Assembly (NCBI GenBank): GCA_949295905.1
Contig: CASFNA010000004.1
Coordinates: 1 to 64,000, forward strand
Source of the DNA: an uncultured Prevotellaceae bacterium
Lineage (GTDB): Bacteria; Bacteroidota; Bacteroidia; Bacteroidales; Bacteroidaceae
Length of the DNA: 64,000 bases
Direction of reading: 5' to 3'
Shown here piece by piece: positions 37,488 through 47,272 of the stretch (position 1 is its first letter; each line of letters opens with the position of its first letter). A program made the position numbers and the translations under genes. The notes under the pieces are model-generated. The model saw only the letters and a list, made by a program, of their open reading frames with translations. It did not search any database and had not been told where the DNA came from.

Positions 37488-37558
37488 CTGGCTGGCAAAC
37501 GGGCGGGCAGACCTTGCCAACCGGCATCCCGTACACCGCCTACCAAAACGTGAAGTCC

Positions 37559-38833
37559 ATGAAGCTGCAAAACGTCATAACCTTCCGCATGTCGATACTA
37601 AAGGCCGTAAGCATAGCCTTATGGGCCGTATTCTTCTATTTCGCGATAATAAACGAAATCAACGACAAGACTGACGAGGCACTGACAAACTACGCCGAAA
37701 CACTTATTACGAACTATCTCGCCGACGGGAATACCGCCGTCGCCGACTCGACAGGCGGCGGAAGGCACCACATGCGCAAAGTTACAGCCGAATATGCGGC
37801 AAGCGTAAGCCATATAAGGTACAAGGACAAGGAAATGTTTTTCGCGTCAAGCGGCAGATACGCACCGGCACGCACTGTAACATACATTTTCCGCACGGAC
37901 GACGGGCAGTGGCGCGAGCTTGTAGCGTTCACAACCACCATTGACAAGGACGACCTCAAGCGAGCCATACTCTATTGGCTGGTAGCACTGTATGTGGTGC
38001 TGCTGCTCGGCATCATCGCAGTCAACATGTGGACGGTAAGGCACAGCATGAAGCCGCTGAAGGCGTTGCTCGACTGGTTCGAGGCATACCAGCTGGGACG
38101 CGGCGGCAAGCCGCTCGGCATAAAGACAAAGGTGACCGAATTCAGGAAACTGAACGACGCGGTCAGCCGGAGCGTTGAGCGCAACGAGCAACAGTACGAG
38201 CAACAGAAACTGTTTATAGCCAACGCGTCGCACGAAATGCAGACTCCGCTCGCGGTATGCACCAACCGTCTCGAAATGCTCCTTGACGAAGACAACCTTA
38301 CCGAAACGCAAATGGCCGACATAATAAAGACCTTGCGCACCCTGAAAAACCTTGCGGCTACCAACCGCTCGCTGCTGTTATTGTGCAAGATTGACAACCG
38401 CCAGTTCGCCGAAGGCGTCACCGTCAACCTGAAACTGGCGACAGAAAAAGCCTTGCAGGGGCTTGAGACCGTATATTCATACAGGCACATAAGCGTAAGC
38501 ACGGACCTCGAAGCAGACACGGCGGCCACCATGGACGAGTCGCTTGCCGGCGTACTTGTCGGCAACCTGCTGAAAAACGCCTTCGTACACAATGTAGAAG
38601 GCGGACACATAACAATATCGTCAAGCGGCAACGTGTATTCCGTGGCGAACACAGGCGCGCCCGCCCCGCTTGACGAAAGCAAGATATTCGAGCGTTTCTA
38701 CCATTCAGCCGACAAGAAGTCATCGACCGGGCTCGGCCTCGCACTGGTCAAAGCAATATGCAACCTGTACGGGTTCAAGATAGAATACGCATTCCGCGAA
38801 GGCCTGCATACATTCACGGTGACGTTCGGATGA
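37559..38833 (+). CDS. Sensor histidine kinase
   Basis: The protein has 424 residues from ATG 37559; an alternative TTG at 37484 would overlap the regulator gene. Two membrane spans (about 14-34 and 140-162) enclose a periplasmic sensor domain of about 110 residues. The phospho-His box is NASHEMQTPLAVCTNRLEML, the N box NLLKNAFVHNVEGG, and the G box STGLGLALVKAICNLYG. It presumably phosphorylates the regulator encoded just upstream. The two PepSY-like genes that follow are candidate targets or sensory partners. Confidence 0.9.
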   Translation: MKLQNVITFRMSILKAVSIALWAVFFYFAIINEINDKTDEALTNYAETLITNYLADGNTAVADSTGGGRHHMRKVTAEYAASVSHIRYKDKEMFFASSGRYAPARTVTYIFRTDDGQWRELVAFTTTIDKDDLKRAILYWLVALYVVLLLGIIAVNMWTVRHSMKPLKALLDWFEAYQLGRGGKPLGIKTKVTEFRKLNDAVSRSVERNEQQYEQQKLFIANASHEMQTPLAVCTNRLEMLLDEDNLTETQMADIIKTLRTLKNLAATNRSLLLLCKIDNRQFAEGVTVNLKLATEKALQGLETVYSYRHISVSTDLEADTAATMDESLAGVLVGNLLKNAFVHNVEGGHITISSSGNVYSVANTGAPAPLDESKIFERFYHSADKKSSTGLGLALVKAICNLYGFKIEYAFREGLHTFTVTFG

Positions 38834-38915
38834 CGTTCACACGCATTAAATCCTGAAATAAAGTTAAAAACCGCCGGTGCCCGTCCATTTTCAGATTCAT
38901 TTCAGAAACATACGC

Positions 38916-38923
38916 AATCTTTG
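38916..38923 (+). promoter_or_regulatory. Probable -7 box (AATCTTTG) of the PepSY-like genes
   Basis: It is one base off TAnnTTTG. The position, 51 bases before the start codon and 83 bases after the kinase stop, suits a separate promoter for the PepSY-like genes. Confidence 0.45.
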
Positions 38924-38973
38924 CATCAGAGAAAAGAACAAAGATGTACAACAACCCTAAAAAACAAAAGATT

Positions 38974-39423
38974 ATGAAACGTATCATCCAATCCGCAGTA
39001 TTAGCATTAGTATGTATCGTGGCGTTCTCGGCAAACGCAATGGCTGACAACGACAAGCCTATAAACGTAAGCCAGCTGCCGACGACGGCACAGCAGATGC
39101 TCAAGAAGCACTTTTCAGCAAAGAAAGTGGCACAGGCCAAGATGGAGACAGGCCTCTTCGAGAAGAGCTACGACGTAGTGTTCAACAACGGCGAGAAGGT
39201 GGAGTTCGACCGCCGCGGCAACTGGACAGAAATCAACTGCAAGATGTCGGCCGTACCCACAGCCCTCGTTCCCGCCAAAATCAAGCAATACGTCAAGTCA
39301 ACCTATCCAGGGACGAAGATTCTCCAGATAGAGAAAGACGACAGCCAGTACGAAGTGAAGCTGTCAAACCGCCTGGAGGTGACGTTCAACAAGAACTTCC
39401 AAGTAACCGACATTGACGACTGA
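38974..39423 (+). CDS. PepSY-like exported protein, paralogue 1
   Basis: This 149-residue protein has a signal peptide (MKRIIQSAVLALVCIVAFSANAMA) and two PepSY-like repeats. The characteristic stretch FNNGEKVEFDRRGNWTEINCKMSAVPTALVPAKIKQYV is followed by YPGTKILQIEKDDSQYEVKLSNRLEVTFN. The family is periplasmic and of unclear function. The next gene encodes a close relative. The start at 38974 is chosen because the signal peptide begins there; a longer frame from 38944 adds ten polar residues. Confidence 0.85.
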   Translation: MKRIIQSAVLALVCIVAFSANAMADNDKPINVSQLPTTAQQMLKKHFSAKKVAQAKMETGLFEKSYDVVFNNGEKVEFDRRGNWTEINCKMSAVPTALVPAKIKQYVKSTYPGTKILQIEKDDSQYEVKLSNRLEVTFNKNFQVTDIDD

Positions 39424-39436
39424 CAAGCCCCAAGCC

Positions 39437-39524
39437 CTCCCGGACTCCCCCGCAGGGAGGGTTCCACTGACGTAATTCACCAAACGTGTGAATGCCGTTT
39501 CCGCCCTGTGGGGGAGGCCGGGAG
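39437..39524. repeat. G/C-rich inverted repeat between the two PepSY-like genes
   Basis: CTCCCGGACTCCCCCGCAGG (arm 39437-39457) is inverted at 39504-39524 with two mismatches in 21. The loop is 46 bases. It is unrelated to the AAAAGGCCGTCTTTT repeats and may be another small palindromic element or an RNA processing site. Confidence 0.65.
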
Positions 39525-39547
39525 CGGCATTCAAGCGCATCACAACA

Positions 39548-39994
39548 ATGAGAACAATCATCATGTCGCTGCTCGCCGCACTGGCAATGCTCGTGCCTGC
39601 AACGGCCTGCGCCAACACCGGCGACGGCAAGGCCATATCTCCCGACCGGCTGCCGGCTGCGGCGTTGCAGACCATAAAGACCCATTTCCAAGGCCGCAAG
39701 GTGGCCCTGGCAAAAGTGGAGGCCGAGCTGTTCAGCAAGGAATACACCGTGATATTCACCAACGGAGAGAAGATTGAGTTTGACGGACGCGGCCGCTGGA
39801 AAGAAGTAAAGTGCAAGCGGTCGGCCGTACCGGCGTCGCTTGTGCCCCAGCCTATCGCCAGATACATACGCGCCAACTACCCGGACTGCCGCATACTGGA
39901 GATAGAACGCGACGACGACGAATACGAAGTGAAACTGTCAAACTATGTGGAAGTCACTTTCGACGCCCGGTTCAACGTCATAGACATAGACTGA
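39548..39994 (+). CDS. PepSY-like exported protein, paralogue 2
   Basis: This 148-residue protein has a signal peptide (MRTIIMSLLAALAMLVPATACA). Its mature part matches the preceding paralogue almost residue for residue in the second half: FTNGEKIEFDGRGRWKEVKCKRSAVPASLVPQPIARYI and YEVKLSNYVEVTFDARFNVIDID. A tandem duplication is the simplest origin, although the DNA between them has been invaded by an inverted repeat. The start at 39548 precedes the signal peptide; an upstream ATG at 39488 would add 20 residues that do not look like part of the family. Confidence 0.84.
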   Translation: MRTIIMSLLAALAMLVPATACANTGDGKAISPDRLPAAALQTIKTHFQGRKVALAKVEAELFSKEYTVIFTNGEKIEFDGRGRWKEVKCKRSAVPASLVPQPIARYIRANYPDCRILEIERDDDEYEVKLSNYVEVTFDARFNVIDID

Positions 39995-40051
39995 ACACAA
40001 GCGCCAGACTTGCAAAATGGAGATGATTTGACCGTATGATTTGACATGGCT

Positions 40052-40160
40052 GTAACGCGCTGGCTGTCAGCGCGTTTGCCAAATGCCGTCTTTTGCAATG
40101 CAAAAGGCGGCATTTTACATTGCAATTGACGGCCTTTCGCACGCCAAAAGGCCGCCTTCC
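40052..40160 (-). repeat. Mosaic palindromic repeat, copy 6 (reverse orientation)
   Basis: Read on the - strand the order is the same as in other copies: head AACTGCGGA (40177-40169), units, then tail AACGCGCTGACAGCCAGCGCGTTA near 40075-40052. It sits in the 438-base gap 39995-40432, which otherwise has a stretch (about 40240-40256, CATGGATTAAAGCAGGA) resembling the right part of element A and the yitT-like promoter, but no gene. Confidence 0.7.
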
Positions 40161-40403
40161 GGTTCGTCCGCAGTTTTGGCGGATGAACATATGATATTAT
40201 TCCTTGTCTTTGATTGTTCCATTCATAAAAGCCGACAGCATGGATTAAAGCAGGAACATGCCGCCAAACGCCTTGACAAAGCATACACCCAAGCCTCGGA
40301 CAAACCGCCCTGCGAAAAGCCGCGGCCCGGCACTATGCGCAGGGGAACACCGGCTTTGCGATGATTTTTCAAGCCAACCATTATCACTTATAGATTAATT
40401 TAC

Positions 40404-40411
40404 TATCTTTG
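40404..40411 (+). promoter_or_regulatory. -7 box (TATCTTTG) of the YitT-like gene
   Basis: It matches TAnnTTTG exactly and lies 21 bases before the ATG at 40433. It also excludes a start at the upstream in-frame codon at 40409, which would lie inside the box. Confidence 0.65.
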
Positions 40412-40432
40412 CAACAGAAAACCAATAATGCT

Positions 40433-41338
40433 ATGAATAAGATTTCAGACATCACACACGTACACATCAAGCTTAAGAAGCAGGCTGTGAAGGACATGGT
40501 GTTCATCTGCCTCGGAATACTCCTGTATTCGTTCGGCTACACGGCGTTCATCCTGCCCGACCAAATCGTCATGGGCGGCGCAGCCGGTATAGCCGCCCTG
40601 CTGTTCTACGGGTTCAAGATACCGCCGGCAATCTCCATATGGAGCATCAACGTCATAATGATTATAATAGCCTACCGCACGTTGAGCAAGCAGTTCACCG
40701 TGCGCACCATCATCGGCGTAACCATCATATCGGCAATGATTGGCGTGCTGCAGCCCATCTTCGAGGCTTACCCCGTAGTCACCGCAGGCGAAGACAAGTT
40801 CATGCACCTGCTCATCGGCGGCGCGCTGAGCGGCGCCGGCCTCGGCCTGGTGTTCTCACACAACGGCTCCACCGGCGGCACGGACATACTGATAGCGATG
40901 CTCAACAAATACTTCCACATGAACTTCGGCCGTGCCATCCAGCTTATCGACACTTGCATCATAGCCTCGTCCTACCTGCTGTTCCACAGCATGGAGCCAA
41001 TCGTCTACGGCATCGCCTTCACCTTAATATATAGCTACGTGTGCGACTACGTGGTCAACGGCTCGCGGCAGACGATGCAGTTCATCATCATCTCAAAGAA
41101 ATACGAGCAAATCGCCGACATGATTAACAAGGAAATACACCGCGGCGTGACCGTCATTCCCGGCAAAGGATGGTATTCTAAACGGGAAGTTGACATACTC
41201 ATAGTGCTGGCCCGCAAGTACGAGTCGCACGGAATACTATCGACAATCAAAATTATCGACCCCGAAGCCATCGTCTCGCAGACATTCTGCCACGGCGTCT
41301 TCGGCGAAGGTTTCGACACTCTTAGCGTAAAGAAATAA
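40433..41338 (+). CDS. YitT-family membrane protein
   Basis: The protein has 301 residues with about five or six membrane spans in the first 200 residues (for example DMVFICLGILLYSFGYTAFILP) and a soluble C-terminal DUF2179 domain. The latter is typical: IISKKYEQIADMINKEIHRGVTVIPGKGWYSKREVDILIVLARKYE. The family motif GSTGGTDILIAMLNKYFH is present. It may be a transporter; its substrate is not known. The gene stands alone between two inverted-repeat regions. Confidence 0.9.
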   Translation: MNKISDITHVHIKLKKQAVKDMVFICLGILLYSFGYTAFILPDQIVMGGAAGIAALLFYGFKIPPAISIWSINVIMIIIAYRTLSKQFTVRTIIGVTIISAMIGVLQPIFEAYPVVTAGEDKFMHLLIGGALSGAGLGLVFSHNGSTGGTDILIAMLNKYFHMNFGRAIQLIDTCIIASSYLLFHSMEPIVYGIAFTLIYSYVCDYVVNGSRQTMQFIIISKKYEQIADMINKEIHRGVTVIPGKGWYSKREVDILIVLARKYESHGILSTIKIIDPEAIVSQTFCHGVFGEGFDTLSVKK

Positions 41339-41347
41339 ACTTTCAAT

Positions 41348-41514
41348 AAGTTAAAGGAGTTAGAGAAGTTAACGCTCGCTGCGCCCGCTAAGAAGTTAAA
41401 GACAAATGCCTCGTTGATTGTTTCTGCCGACAAGGAAAACAAGAAGCAATGGTAATGTCTTTAACTTCTTAGCGGGCGCAGCGAGCGTTAACTTCCCTTA
41501 CTCCTTTAACTCTT
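41348..41514. repeat. Long inverted repeat (MITE-like) after the YitT-like gene
   Basis: AAGTTAAAGGAGTTAGAGAA (left arm 41348-41405) is inverted at 41457-41514 with few mismatches. The best-conserved part is CGCTCGCTGCGCCCGCTAAG. The loop is about 50 bases. It covers most of the 315-base gap to the next gene. A weaker relative (CTCCTTAGCGAGTGAAACGG) lies at about 62356-62375. Confidence 0.7.
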
Positions 41515-41578
41515 AAAACAAACTTCTTTAACTTCTAAAAAAAAGATTAAATCCTTTTGCCCTTTTGGGTTATTTGCC

Positions 41579-41586
41579 TACCTTTG
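41579..41586 (+). promoter_or_regulatory. -7 box (TACCTTTG) of the alpha-2-macroglobulin gene
   Basis: It is an exact TAnnTTTG match, 68 bases before the ATG at 41654. It follows the inverted repeat directly. Confidence 0.6.
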
Positions 41587-41653
41587 TAAAACGGTATGCG
41601 CGCACCTTACCAGGCCGCGCGCATGCCGTTTGCACATTAAAATATTTGACGAC

Positions 41654-44600
41654 ATGAAGAAAACGGTATTCTTTTTACTCGCAGCTACGCTGCTTATGCC
41701 CGTAACTATGATGGCCGACGGATATACAGAACTATGGAAAAAGGTTGAGGAAGCGGCAAAGAAGGACTTGCCGAGGACGCAAATCGAGCACCTGCAAACC
41801 ATCTCGGCCAAGGCCGAAAAGGAGAAGAACTACGGCCAGATGCTCAAGGCCGAGTGGCAGGAGATGTACACTTGGGGCACAATATCGCAGGACTCGCTCG
41901 CTCCGCAGATGAAGCGGCTTGAGCGTAAGGCCGCCGCCTTCGAGCAGACCGACCCCGCCCTGGCCGCCGTATGCTACGCCGCGCTCGGCAAGACGAGCGC
42001 ACAACGGTGGATGCGCGGCACAGAAATGGATACCCTCGCGCGTACATATTATGACAAGGCGATGGCCGACCCGGCCATGCTCGCCGCAAAGAAGGCCGGC
42101 GACTACAGCCCGTTTGCAGTGGAAGGACGCGACGCAGCCCTCTTCGGCGGCGACCTGCTGAGCCTCATAGGCTACACAGCCGAGGCATACAAGGCCATGC
42201 ACGACTATTACGCCACTACCACTAACCGCACCGCCACGCTGCTAACCGCCCTCGACATGGTGAGGCAACAGGCCGAGCGGAGCGGCGACACATACGTCAG
42301 GAAGCTGAAAGGCTCGCGCTATGCAGCCTCGCTCGACTCGCTCATCAGTCTCTACGGCGACCTTGACGCGTGTGCGGAGGTAGCTATGGAGAAGTATGTC
42401 TTTTATGAAGGTTGCCAGGATGTGACGGTGGAACAGCGCGTCAACTTCATCAACAAGAGCCTCTCGCGCTGGGGCGGATGGCCGCGCATGGACAGGCTGC
42501 GCAATGCCATGAAGCTGCTGACAAACCCCATGTTCCGCGCCACTTTGGAGCGTAACGTGGTGCTGCCGGAAAAGCCTTTCACCGTGAAACTTGACGTGCG
42601 CAACATCAACAGGCTCGCCGTCGTACTGACACGGCTCAACACCGACGGCGGCGAACAGCGCACGCCGCAGGACAGCAAAGACCTGAAAGCCCTGAAGGCG
42701 TTGGCCGTAAACGGTACGGAAAAGGCCATTACGCGCAACTATACGGCGCATGAGGCTTATGAAAACGTAATGGATTCCATCGTCGTTGACGGCCTTCCCG
42801 TAGGCGTCTACCTGCTAAAAGTGCTGGCTGACAACAAGAGCATGAAGGCCGACTACCACCTGCTATACGTCACCGACATGTACATAGCCCACCAGAAACT
42901 GCCCGGCAACAAGTTGCGCGTGGCCGCATTGAGCGGCACAACGGGCCAGCCCGTGCCCGGAGCGAAGCTCTACGTAAAGTCGCGCAGCGGCAATGAACGC
43001 ACCGTAAAGTGCGGCGCCGACGGCGAAGCGGTGCTTGACTATGTCAATATGGATTACTCTAATATGCGCGCCAGCACCGATACGGACAACGCAATGCCGT
43101 ACACAAGTGCATATAGCAACTTCAACTGGTATGACGCAGACAACGACCGCACCATGGCTTCGCTCTTTGCCGACCGCAAAATCTACCGACCAGGGCAGAC
43201 TGTACATATAGCTGCGGTTCTGCGTAACATAAAAGGACTGGAACAAAAAGCCGTCAGCGGCAAACAAATAAAGTTGACCCTGCGCGATGCCAACTACAAG
43301 GCCGTGGCCGAAAAGACCGTCACCACCGACGCTTACGGCACGGCTTCAGTCGACTTCGTGCTGCCGCAAGGCGGACTGACGGGCAGCTTCACCGTCCGCA
43401 CCGACAACCAGTTGGGCGGCGTGGTGACGTTCCGCGTGGAGGAATACAAGCGTCCTACGTTCGAGGTTGAGTTCGACAAGGTGGACGAAGCGTATGCCGA
43501 CGGCGACACCGTGACCGTCACCGGCCGTGCCAAAGCATACTCGGGCGTAGCAGTGCAGGGCGCGAAAGTGAAGTACACAGTGCGCCGCAAGCAGGCTCTG
43601 TGGTGGCGTTTCAACTACGTGGGGATATACCTTAACGAGGCCGACAACACTGTTTTGGCCGAAGGAGAGGCCGTTACCGATGGCAACGGAGAGTTCAAAA
43701 TAAAGATGCCCATGCTGCTGCCTGTATGGGAAGAAGGCTGCGGCGTCACACTCGACGTGTACAAGCGCATGGCTCGTTTCTATAACATCATAGCCGAGGC
43801 GGACGTTACCGACGTTGCCGGTGAGAGCCACGAGGGTCAGCTGTCGTTGCCTTTGGGCAACAAGCCTACGGCCTTTGGCTGCGATTTCCCCGAAAAGACA
43901 CTGCGCGACAGCCTGAAAACAGTAACCTTTACGCTGCGCAACTCTGCCGGAAACGACATCCCCGGCGACGTGACTTACACCGTAAGCGGCATTGACGGAA
44001 CGTTTACCGCCAAGGCGAACACCGCCACAAGCATCACATGGAACACCGCGGCGCAGCTCAAGTCGGGCAAACATACGCTCACTGCGATATGTGGAAACGA
44101 CACCATACGCCGCGACTTCACGGTGTTCAGCTATGAAGACACCGTGCCATGCGTCGAGACTCCCGACTGGTTCTACATCTCCGGCGACGAGTTTCCGCGT
44201 GACGGAAGTCCCGTTTACATGCAGTTCGGCTCGTCAGATACCGATGTTCACGTTCTTTACACCGTCATTTCGGGCGACAAACTGCTGAAGAGCGGCACGC
44301 TGGAGCTTGACGGCGAGGTGACAACACGCAAGCTGACGTATAAGGAAGAGTATGGAGACGGCCTGCGAATAAACTTGATTTGGGTGAAGGACGGCGAGGC
44401 TTACAGCCACAATGTAGGCATACGCAGGCCGCTGCCCGACAAGCGTCTCATAGTGAAATGGGGCACTTTCCGCGACCGCTTGACGCCGGGACAACAGGAA
44501 GAGTGGACGCTCAACATAACAAAACCTGACGGAACACCGGCCGACGCGCAGCTTCTCGCTACGATGTACGACTATTCACTCGACCAATTTGCACCCTTCT

Positions 44601-47257
44601 CGTGGTCGTTCCCGTCGTATATGTCAATATCATTGCCTTACGCTTATTGGTCAGTTTCTGATTATTACCAGATTGTTCTCAACAGAAGCATGGAGCTGAA
44701 GCTGGCCAACGTGCCCGCGCTCGACTTCGGTTATCTCGCCGTTACGCCTTCGCCCAACTATACAAACGGCAACGTAGTTGTTGCTGTCGAAGAGATTTCC
44801 AACGGCCCGACGAGAGGCTTGACCCTTAGAAAAGCTGTAAAAGGCGCAACGGTAAAGAACACTGCACCGGTTGTAAAGAAAGATTCTGCAACGGAATCAG
44901 GAACCCGTATTGGCGGACTTAACATCGGTGCGCCTTTGGAATTGAGCGAAAATGTTGTTGTAAGTGATGCCGCAGGCGGCGATGCTGACGACGAAAAGGA
45001 TGCCGGAGTGCAGCTGCGCGAGAACCTGAACGAGACCGCTTTCTTCTATCCTGCTCTCCAGACGGATGCCAAGGGCAACGTTTCGGTGAAGTTCACGCTG
45101 CCCGAAAGCGTGACGACATGGCGCTTCATGGGACTTGCACACGACAAGGACATGAACAACGGAATGGTCTACGGCAAGGCCGTTGCCAGCAAGAAGGTGA
45201 TGGTACAGCCCAACATGCCGCGCTTTGTGCGCGTCGGCGACCAGGCGACAATCGCCGCACGAATATCCAACACGTCAGAGAACGCCGTCAAGGGAACGGC
45301 CATAATGCAGATGGTTGACCCCGAAACAGAGAAGGTTGTGCTGGAAGTAAAGCAGAAGTTCGAGGTAAATGCGGACTCTACTTGCAGCGTATCGTTCAAC
45401 TACCGGCCTGATGCAAACCGCCCGTTGCTCGTCTGCCGCATCTTCGCCGAGGGCAAGGACTTCAGCGACGGAGAGCAACATTACCTGCCAATCCTGCCCG
45501 ACGCGGAGCTTGTAACCAACACCGTGCCCTTCACTCAGCACGAGCCGGGCGTGAAGACAATAGACCTGAAGCAGCTGTTCCCCGACGGCGGACGTGACGA
45601 AAAGCTGACCGTGGAGTACACCAACAACCCGGCATGGCTCACAATACAGGCTCTACCTTATATAAACAACGCGCGCGAGGACAACGCTATAAGCCTTGCC
45701 ACGGCTTATTATGCCAACAGTATAAGTGCATACCTTATGCAACAGTCGCCCAGGATACGCTCCGTCTTCGAGCAGTGGAAGCGCGAGGCTGGTCAGGAGA
45801 GCCTGAAGAGCAGTTTGGAAAAGAACCAGGAGCTGAAGAACATTGTGCTCGACGAGACTCCGTGGGTGGCCGACGCCGACCGCGAAAGCGACCAGAAGCA
45901 GATGCTTGCCAACTATTTCGACAGTTCGACGCTGGCAAACAACCTCTCGACAACGCTTGAAAAACTGCGAAAACTACAAAGCACGGAGGACGGTTCGTGG
46001 TGCTGGTGGCCGGGAATGAACTACGGTTCTTTCTCTGTTACGGCAACTGTGGCTGAAACGCTTGTGCGCCTTGACAAAATGACGGGCAAGCAGAAGGACA
46101 CCAGGAAGATGCTCGATGCCGCGATGAAGTTCCTCGGCAACAGGGTAGTCGAGGAATACGAGGAAATAAAGAAGAACGAGGACAAGGGCGCTACGCCATA
46201 TGTCTTTGTGAACAACGCCGTGCATTATCTGTACATCAACGCCTTGGACGGCAGGCAGCTCTCGCCGAAGGAAAGCGAGGCGGCCGACTATCTGCTGGAA
46301 AGCCTGAAGAAGAACAACACTGCCTTGCACCTGTATTACAAGGCACTGATGGCCGTCGTGCTGGCGAAACGCGGCGAAACGACGCGCGCCGAAGAGTACA
46401 TCAAGAGCCTTGACGAGTACACCGTGGAGACGGAAGAGATGGGACGCTACTATGATTCGCCGCGCACGGGCTACAGCTGGTTCGACTACGGCATACCTAC
46501 ACAGGTCGCAGCAATCGAGGCAATGACGCTGGTCAACGCGCAAGGCTACGCCGCAAGCATCGAGGGCATGAAGCGTTGGCTGCTCATGCAGAAGCGAGTA
46601 CAGGGATGGGACACGCCCTACAATAATGTCAACGCCGTCTACGCGTTCCTTAACGGCAACATGGCGGCACTCGAAAGCAAGGCCGAAACGACGCTCGCCA
46701 TCGACGGCAAGCAGCTCGAACTGCCGCAAGCTACTGCCGGACTTGGCTACGTCAAGATGGCGGAAGAATACGAAGGCGGTAAAACGCTGACAGTCAACAA
46801 GTTGTCAAAGGGCACATCTTGGGGTGCAATATACGGCCAATCGGTCTGCAAAACGTCGTCAATTGAAAGCCAATCTGCGGCCTTTCGCATTACGAGGGAA
46901 ATCCTCGACGCTGACGGCAAGCCTGCAAAGGCCTTGAAGGTGGGCGACCGCGTGACCGTTCGCATCACCATCCAGGCCGACCGCGACTATGACTATGTGC
47001 AGGTGAAAGACAAACGCGCGGCCTGCATGGAACCTGTACGCCAGCTTAGCGGCTACCGTTCGGGCTACTACTGCGCGCCGAAGGACAACGCCACAAATTA
47101 TTACTTCGACCGCATGAGCAAGGGCAAACACATCATAGAAACAGAATATTACATCGACCGCACAGGCCGCTACGAAACAGGAACGTGCACCGCCCAATGC
47201 GCATATGCGCCTGAATATTCGGCAAGAGCCGCCTCACAGACGGTTGAAGTGAAGTAA
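41654..47257 (+). CDS. Alpha-2-macroglobulin family protein (Bacteroidota type)
   Basis: The 1867-residue protein begins with a signal peptide (MKKTVFFLLAATLLMPVTMMA) and would be exported. An alpha-helical N-terminal domain (about 20-280) is followed by macroglobulin (MG2-like) domains, where DRKIYRPGQTVHIAAVLRN is the bacterial A2M hallmark. A bait-like region, the A2M domain (FFYPALQTDAKGNVSVKFTLPESVTTWRFMGLAH), and a terpenoid-cyclase-like domain (about 1320-1640) come next. In that domain the CxEQ thioester motif is absent; the corresponding place reads NAREDNAISLATAYYA. Like other thioester-less A2Ms it may trap or block proteases non-covalently; this is inference. The DUF1573 gene follows after 15 bases. 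Confidence 0.9.
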   Translation: MKKTVFFLLAATLLMPVTMMADGYTELWKKVEEAAKKDLPRTQIEHLQTISAKAEKEKNYGQMLKAEWQEMYTWGTISQDSLAPQMKRLERKAAAFEQTDPALAAVCYAALGKTSAQRWMRGTEMDTLARTYYDKAMADPAMLAAKKAGDYSPFAVEGRDAALFGGDLLSLIGYTAEAYKAMHDYYATTTNRTATLLTALDMVRQQAERSGDTYVRKLKGSRYAASLDSLISLYGDLDACAEVAMEKYVFYEGCQDVTVEQRVNFINKSLSRWGGWPRMDRLRNAMKLLTNPMFRATLERNVVLPEKPFTVKLDVRNINRLAVVLTRLNTDGGEQRTPQDSKDLKALKALAVNGTEKAITRNYTAHEAYENVMDSIVVDGLPVGVYLLKVLADNKSMKADYHLLYVTDMYIAHQKLPGNKLRVAALSGTTGQPVPGAKLYVKSRSGNERTVKCGADGEAVLDYVNMDYSNMRASTDTDNAMPYTSAYSNFNWYDADNDRTMASLFADRKIYRPGQTVHIAAVLRNIKGLEQKAVSGKQIKLTLRDANYKAVAEKTVTTDAYGTASVDFVLPQGGLTGSFTVRTDNQLGGVVTFRVEEYKRPTFEVEFDKVDEAYADGDTVTVTGRAKAYSGVAVQGAKVKYTVRRKQALWWRFNYVGIYLNEADNTVLAEGEAVTDGNGEFKIKMPMLLPVWEEGCGVTLDVYKRMARFYNIIAEADVTDVAGESHEGQLSLPLGNKPTAFGCDFPEKTLRDSLKTVTFTLRNSAGNDIPGDVTYTVSGIDGTFTAKANTATSITWNTAAQLKSGKHTLTAICGNDTIRRDFTVFSYEDTVPCVETPDWFYISGDEFPRDGSPVYMQFGSSDTDVHVLYTVISGDKLLKSGTLELDGEVTTRKLTYKEEYGDGLRINLIWVKDGEAYSHNVGIRRPLPDKRLIVKWGTFRDRLTPGQQEEWTLNITKPDGTPADAQLLATMYDYSLDQFAPFSWSFPSYMSISLPYAYWSVSDYYQIVLNRSMELKLANVPALDFGYLAVTPSPNYTNGNVVVAVEEISNGPTRGLTLRKAVKGATVKNTAPVVKKDSATESGTRIGGLNIGAPLELSENVVVSDAAGGDADDEKDAGVQLRENLNETAFFYPALQTDAKGNVSVKFTLPESVTTWRFMGLAHDKDMNNGMVYGKAVASKKVMVQPNMPRFVRVGDQATIAARISNTSENAVKGTAIMQMVDPETEKVVLEVKQKFEVNADSTCSVSFNYRPDANRPLLVCRIFAEGKDFSDGEQHYLPILPDAELVTNTVPFTQHEPGVKTIDLKQLFPDGGRDEKLTVEYTNNPAWLTIQALPYINNAREDNAISLATAYYANSISAYLMQQSPRIRSVFEQWKREAGQESLKSSLEKNQELKNIVLDETPWVADADRESDQKQMLANYFDSSTLANNLSTTLEKLRKLQSTEDGSWCWWPGMNYGSFSVTATVAETLVRLDKMTGKQKDTRKMLDAAMKFLGNRVVEEYEEIKKNEDKGATPYVFVNNAVHYLYINALDGRQLSPKESEAADYLLESLKKNNTALHLYYKALMAVVLAKRGETTRAEEYIKSLDEYTVETEEMGRYYDSPRTGYSWFDYGIPTQVAAIEAMTLVNAQGYAASIEGMKRWLLMQKRVQGWDTPYNNVNAVYAFLNGNMAALESKAETTLAIDGKQLELPQATAGLGYVKMAEEYEGGKTLTVNKLSKGTSWGAIYGQSVCKTSSIESQSAAFRITREILDADGKPAKALKVGDRVTVRITIQADRDYDYVQVKDKRAACMEPVRQLSGYRSGYYCAPKDNATNYYFDRMSKGKHIIETEYYIDRTGRYETGTCTAQCAYAPEYSARAASQTVEVK

Positions 47258-47272
47258 AACAAGACATAGATA

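Noticed and set aside
46797-46895. A possible worn coding repeat inside the alpha-2-macroglobulin gene (AATCTGCGGCCTTTCGCATT)
   Set aside because: Only one or two partial units match, the tail is absent, and the protein sequence there fits the family.
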